From: Bacteroidales bacterium UBA1182
Lineage (GTDB): Bacteria; Bacteroidota; Bacteroidia; Bacteroidales; Bacteroidaceae
Length of the DNA: 14,611 nucleotides
Direction: 5' to 3'
NCBI GenBank assembly: GCA_002310015.1
Contig: DBYQ01000063.1
Coordinates: forward strand, 4,797 to 19,407
The notes under the pieces were generated by a model. It made no database searches. It saw only the letters and a program-made list of their open reading frames with translations, and had not been told where the DNA came from. Both the position numbers and the translations under genes were made by a program. This document shows, piece after piece, positions 13,491 to 14,611 of the stretch (its first letter is position 1; every line of letters starts with the position of its first letter).

Positions 13491-14611
13491 ATGAAAAAGA
13501 TATTTCAGATGGGCTTGGTTGCCCTTGTTTCAGTTTCAATGTCTGAAACAGTAATGGCTCAGATCGGTGCTCCGTTCATTCACGATCCTGCCACAATAAT
13601 GGAGTGTGACGGTAAATACTATACATGGGGTACAGGCGGTTCACCGCTGGTATCAAGTGATGGTTGGGTATGGTCAAGTGAAGGCGGCGCCCGTATTCAG
13701 GTAGGTGCTGCTCCAGATATGATCAAGATAGGTGACCGTTATCTCTGCGCTCACAGTTCAACAGGCGGCGGCCTGGGTGGTGGTCACGCAGGTACTATCC
13801 GCACCATGTGGAATAAGACTCTGGATCCCAAGTCTCCTGACTATGAGTGGACTGAGCAGATTCAGGTTGCCGAGTCACTTGTTGATGAGGACTGCGATGC
13901 TATCGATGCCGGTCTTATCATGACACCTGACGGCCGTCTGTTCGTAACCTACGGAACATACTTCGGATTCATCCGCGTGGTTGAGCTCGATCCCGCTACC
14001 GGTGACCGCGCTGCCGGTGCTGTTGACGTAAACGTTGCTGTTGACTGCGAGGCTACAACCATGATTTATCAGGATGGTTATTACTATCTGCTGGGTACTC
14101 ACGGAACCTGCTGCGATGGTGTAAACTCAACTTACAACATTGTTTGCGGCCGTTCAAAGAGCCCCACAGGTCCGTTCATCGATAACGTAGGCCGTGATAT
14201 GATTGAGGGTGGCGGTAAGATGGTTCTTGGCTGCCGCGACGGTTATACCGGTGCCGGTCACTTTGGCCGTTACATCGTAGAAGAGGGTGTTCAGAAGATG
14301 TCATTCCACTGGGAGGCTGACTACTCAATGAGTGGCCGCAGCACCTTGGCTATCCTGCCTATCGTATGGCGTAACGGTTGGCCTGAGGCTGGTTACAACG
14401 TAAAGAACGGTGTGTATGAGATTGAGTCAGAGCGTCGTGGTTATGCTCTTGAAATAGCTACTGAGTACGTTCGCCTGGGTGGCGGTCGTGGTATGTTCGG
14501 TGGTGGCGGCAATCAGCCTAACACTCAGGTTGCTTTCCAGAAACTTGAGGACGTTATCGGCAACTGGCCCACTGGCAACATTGACGTTCGCGTTATTGAC
14601 TATCAGTTCCG
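13491..14611 (+). CDS. GH43 arabinanase-like glycoside hydrolase, 3' end outside the window
   Basis: A secreted family 43 enzyme closest in motifs to endo-arabinanases/arabinofuranosidases; it would release arabinose from arabinoxylan or arabinan. The reading frame from ATG 13491 is open to the window edge (373 codons). Residues 1-23 are a signal peptide ending VMA. Catalytic residues of the five-bladed propeller are visible: base D32 in FIHDPATI, pKa modulator D139 in DAIDAGLI, and acid E187 in DCEATTMIYQDGYYYLL. The arabinanase-typical CCDGVNSTYNI and GRSKSPTGPF follow, then GAGHFG, SFHWEADYSMSGRSTLAILP and GWPEAGYN. From about residue 305 a C-terminal domain starts (GVYEIESERRGYALEIA), containing a short Gly-rich stretch (330-340). 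It follows the lipoprotein by 16 bases and is probably co-transcribed. Confidence 0.9.
   Translation, partial: MKKIFQMGLVALVSVSMSETVMAQIGAPFIHDPATIMECDGKYYTWGTGGSPLVSSDGWVWSSEGGARIQVGAAPDMIKIGDRYLCAHSSTGGGLGGGHAGTIRTMWNKTLDPKSPDYEWTEQIQVAESLVDEDCDAIDAGLIMTPDGRLFVTYGTYFGFIRVVELDPATGDRAAGAVDVNVAVDCEATTMIYQDGYYYLLGTHGTCCDGVNSTYNIVCGRSKSPTGPFIDNVGRDMIEGGGKMVLGCRDGYTGAGHFGRYIVEEGVQKMSFHWEADYSMSGRSTLAILPIVWRNGWPEAGYNVKNGVYEIESERRGYALEIATEYVRLGGGRGMFGGGGNQPNTQVAFQKLEDVIGNWPTGNIDVRVIDYQF

Overview
The window looks like chromosomal DNA of a Bacteroidota member, most likely order Bacteroidales and Prevotella/Bacteroides-like. The evidence is the promoter style (TTTG or TTG about 20 bases before TAnnTTTG, with no strong Shine-Dalgarno sequences), lipoproteins and secreted proteins typical of that group, a large MG2-type surface protein of a Bacteroidales family, and a dense set of secreted xylan-degrading enzymes. 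There are 13 protein-coding genes, the last cut by the right edge. I saw no RNA genes, IS elements or CRISPR arrays.

Left part (1-5925, minus strand). A convergent-end palindrome/terminator is followed by an 862-residue secreted MG2/carboxypeptidase-regulatory-like protein, then a separately terminated small periplasmic protein with two LTxxQ motifs and Gly-rich tails. Next is a tight three-gene operon transcribed MATE efflux transporter -> cytidylate-kinase-like protein -> YfcE-type phosphoesterase.

Middle (6026-8284, plus strand). A divergent promoter region separates the MATE gene from xseA-xseB (both exonuclease VII subunits) and an M48 metalloprotease lipoprotein. This is housekeeping/envelope maintenance content. 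xseA appears to be transcribed from a promoter so close that the mRNA would be leaderless with a GTG start.

Right part (8301-14611, plus strand). This is an arabinoxylan-degradation cluster of three transcription units: a GH10 endo-xylanase with its own promoter and terminator; two tandem paralogous CE1-type esterases (E-set N-domain plus alpha/beta hydrolase) with promoter and terminator; and a lipoprotein with a jelly-roll-like C-terminal domain followed by a GH43 arabinanase-like enzyme running off the edge. Together these would cut the xylan backbone, remove feruloyl/acetyl esters and release arabinose. No SusC/SusD pair and no regulator is present in the window.

The most unusual signal is a family of Gly/Pro/Gln/Ala-rich low-complexity segments (GGFGGFGG, RPQGQRPQG, GAGQARPQG) embedded in five different exported proteins: the LTxxQ protein, both esterases, the lipoprotein and, weakly, GH43. 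None of the cytoplasmic proteins has one. In the two esterases the segment interrupts the catalytic domain at the same place; in the lipoprotein it separates two halves and contains an almost perfect 30-base tandem repeat. What these segments do is unknown to me; surface assembly, linker or lid function are inferences.
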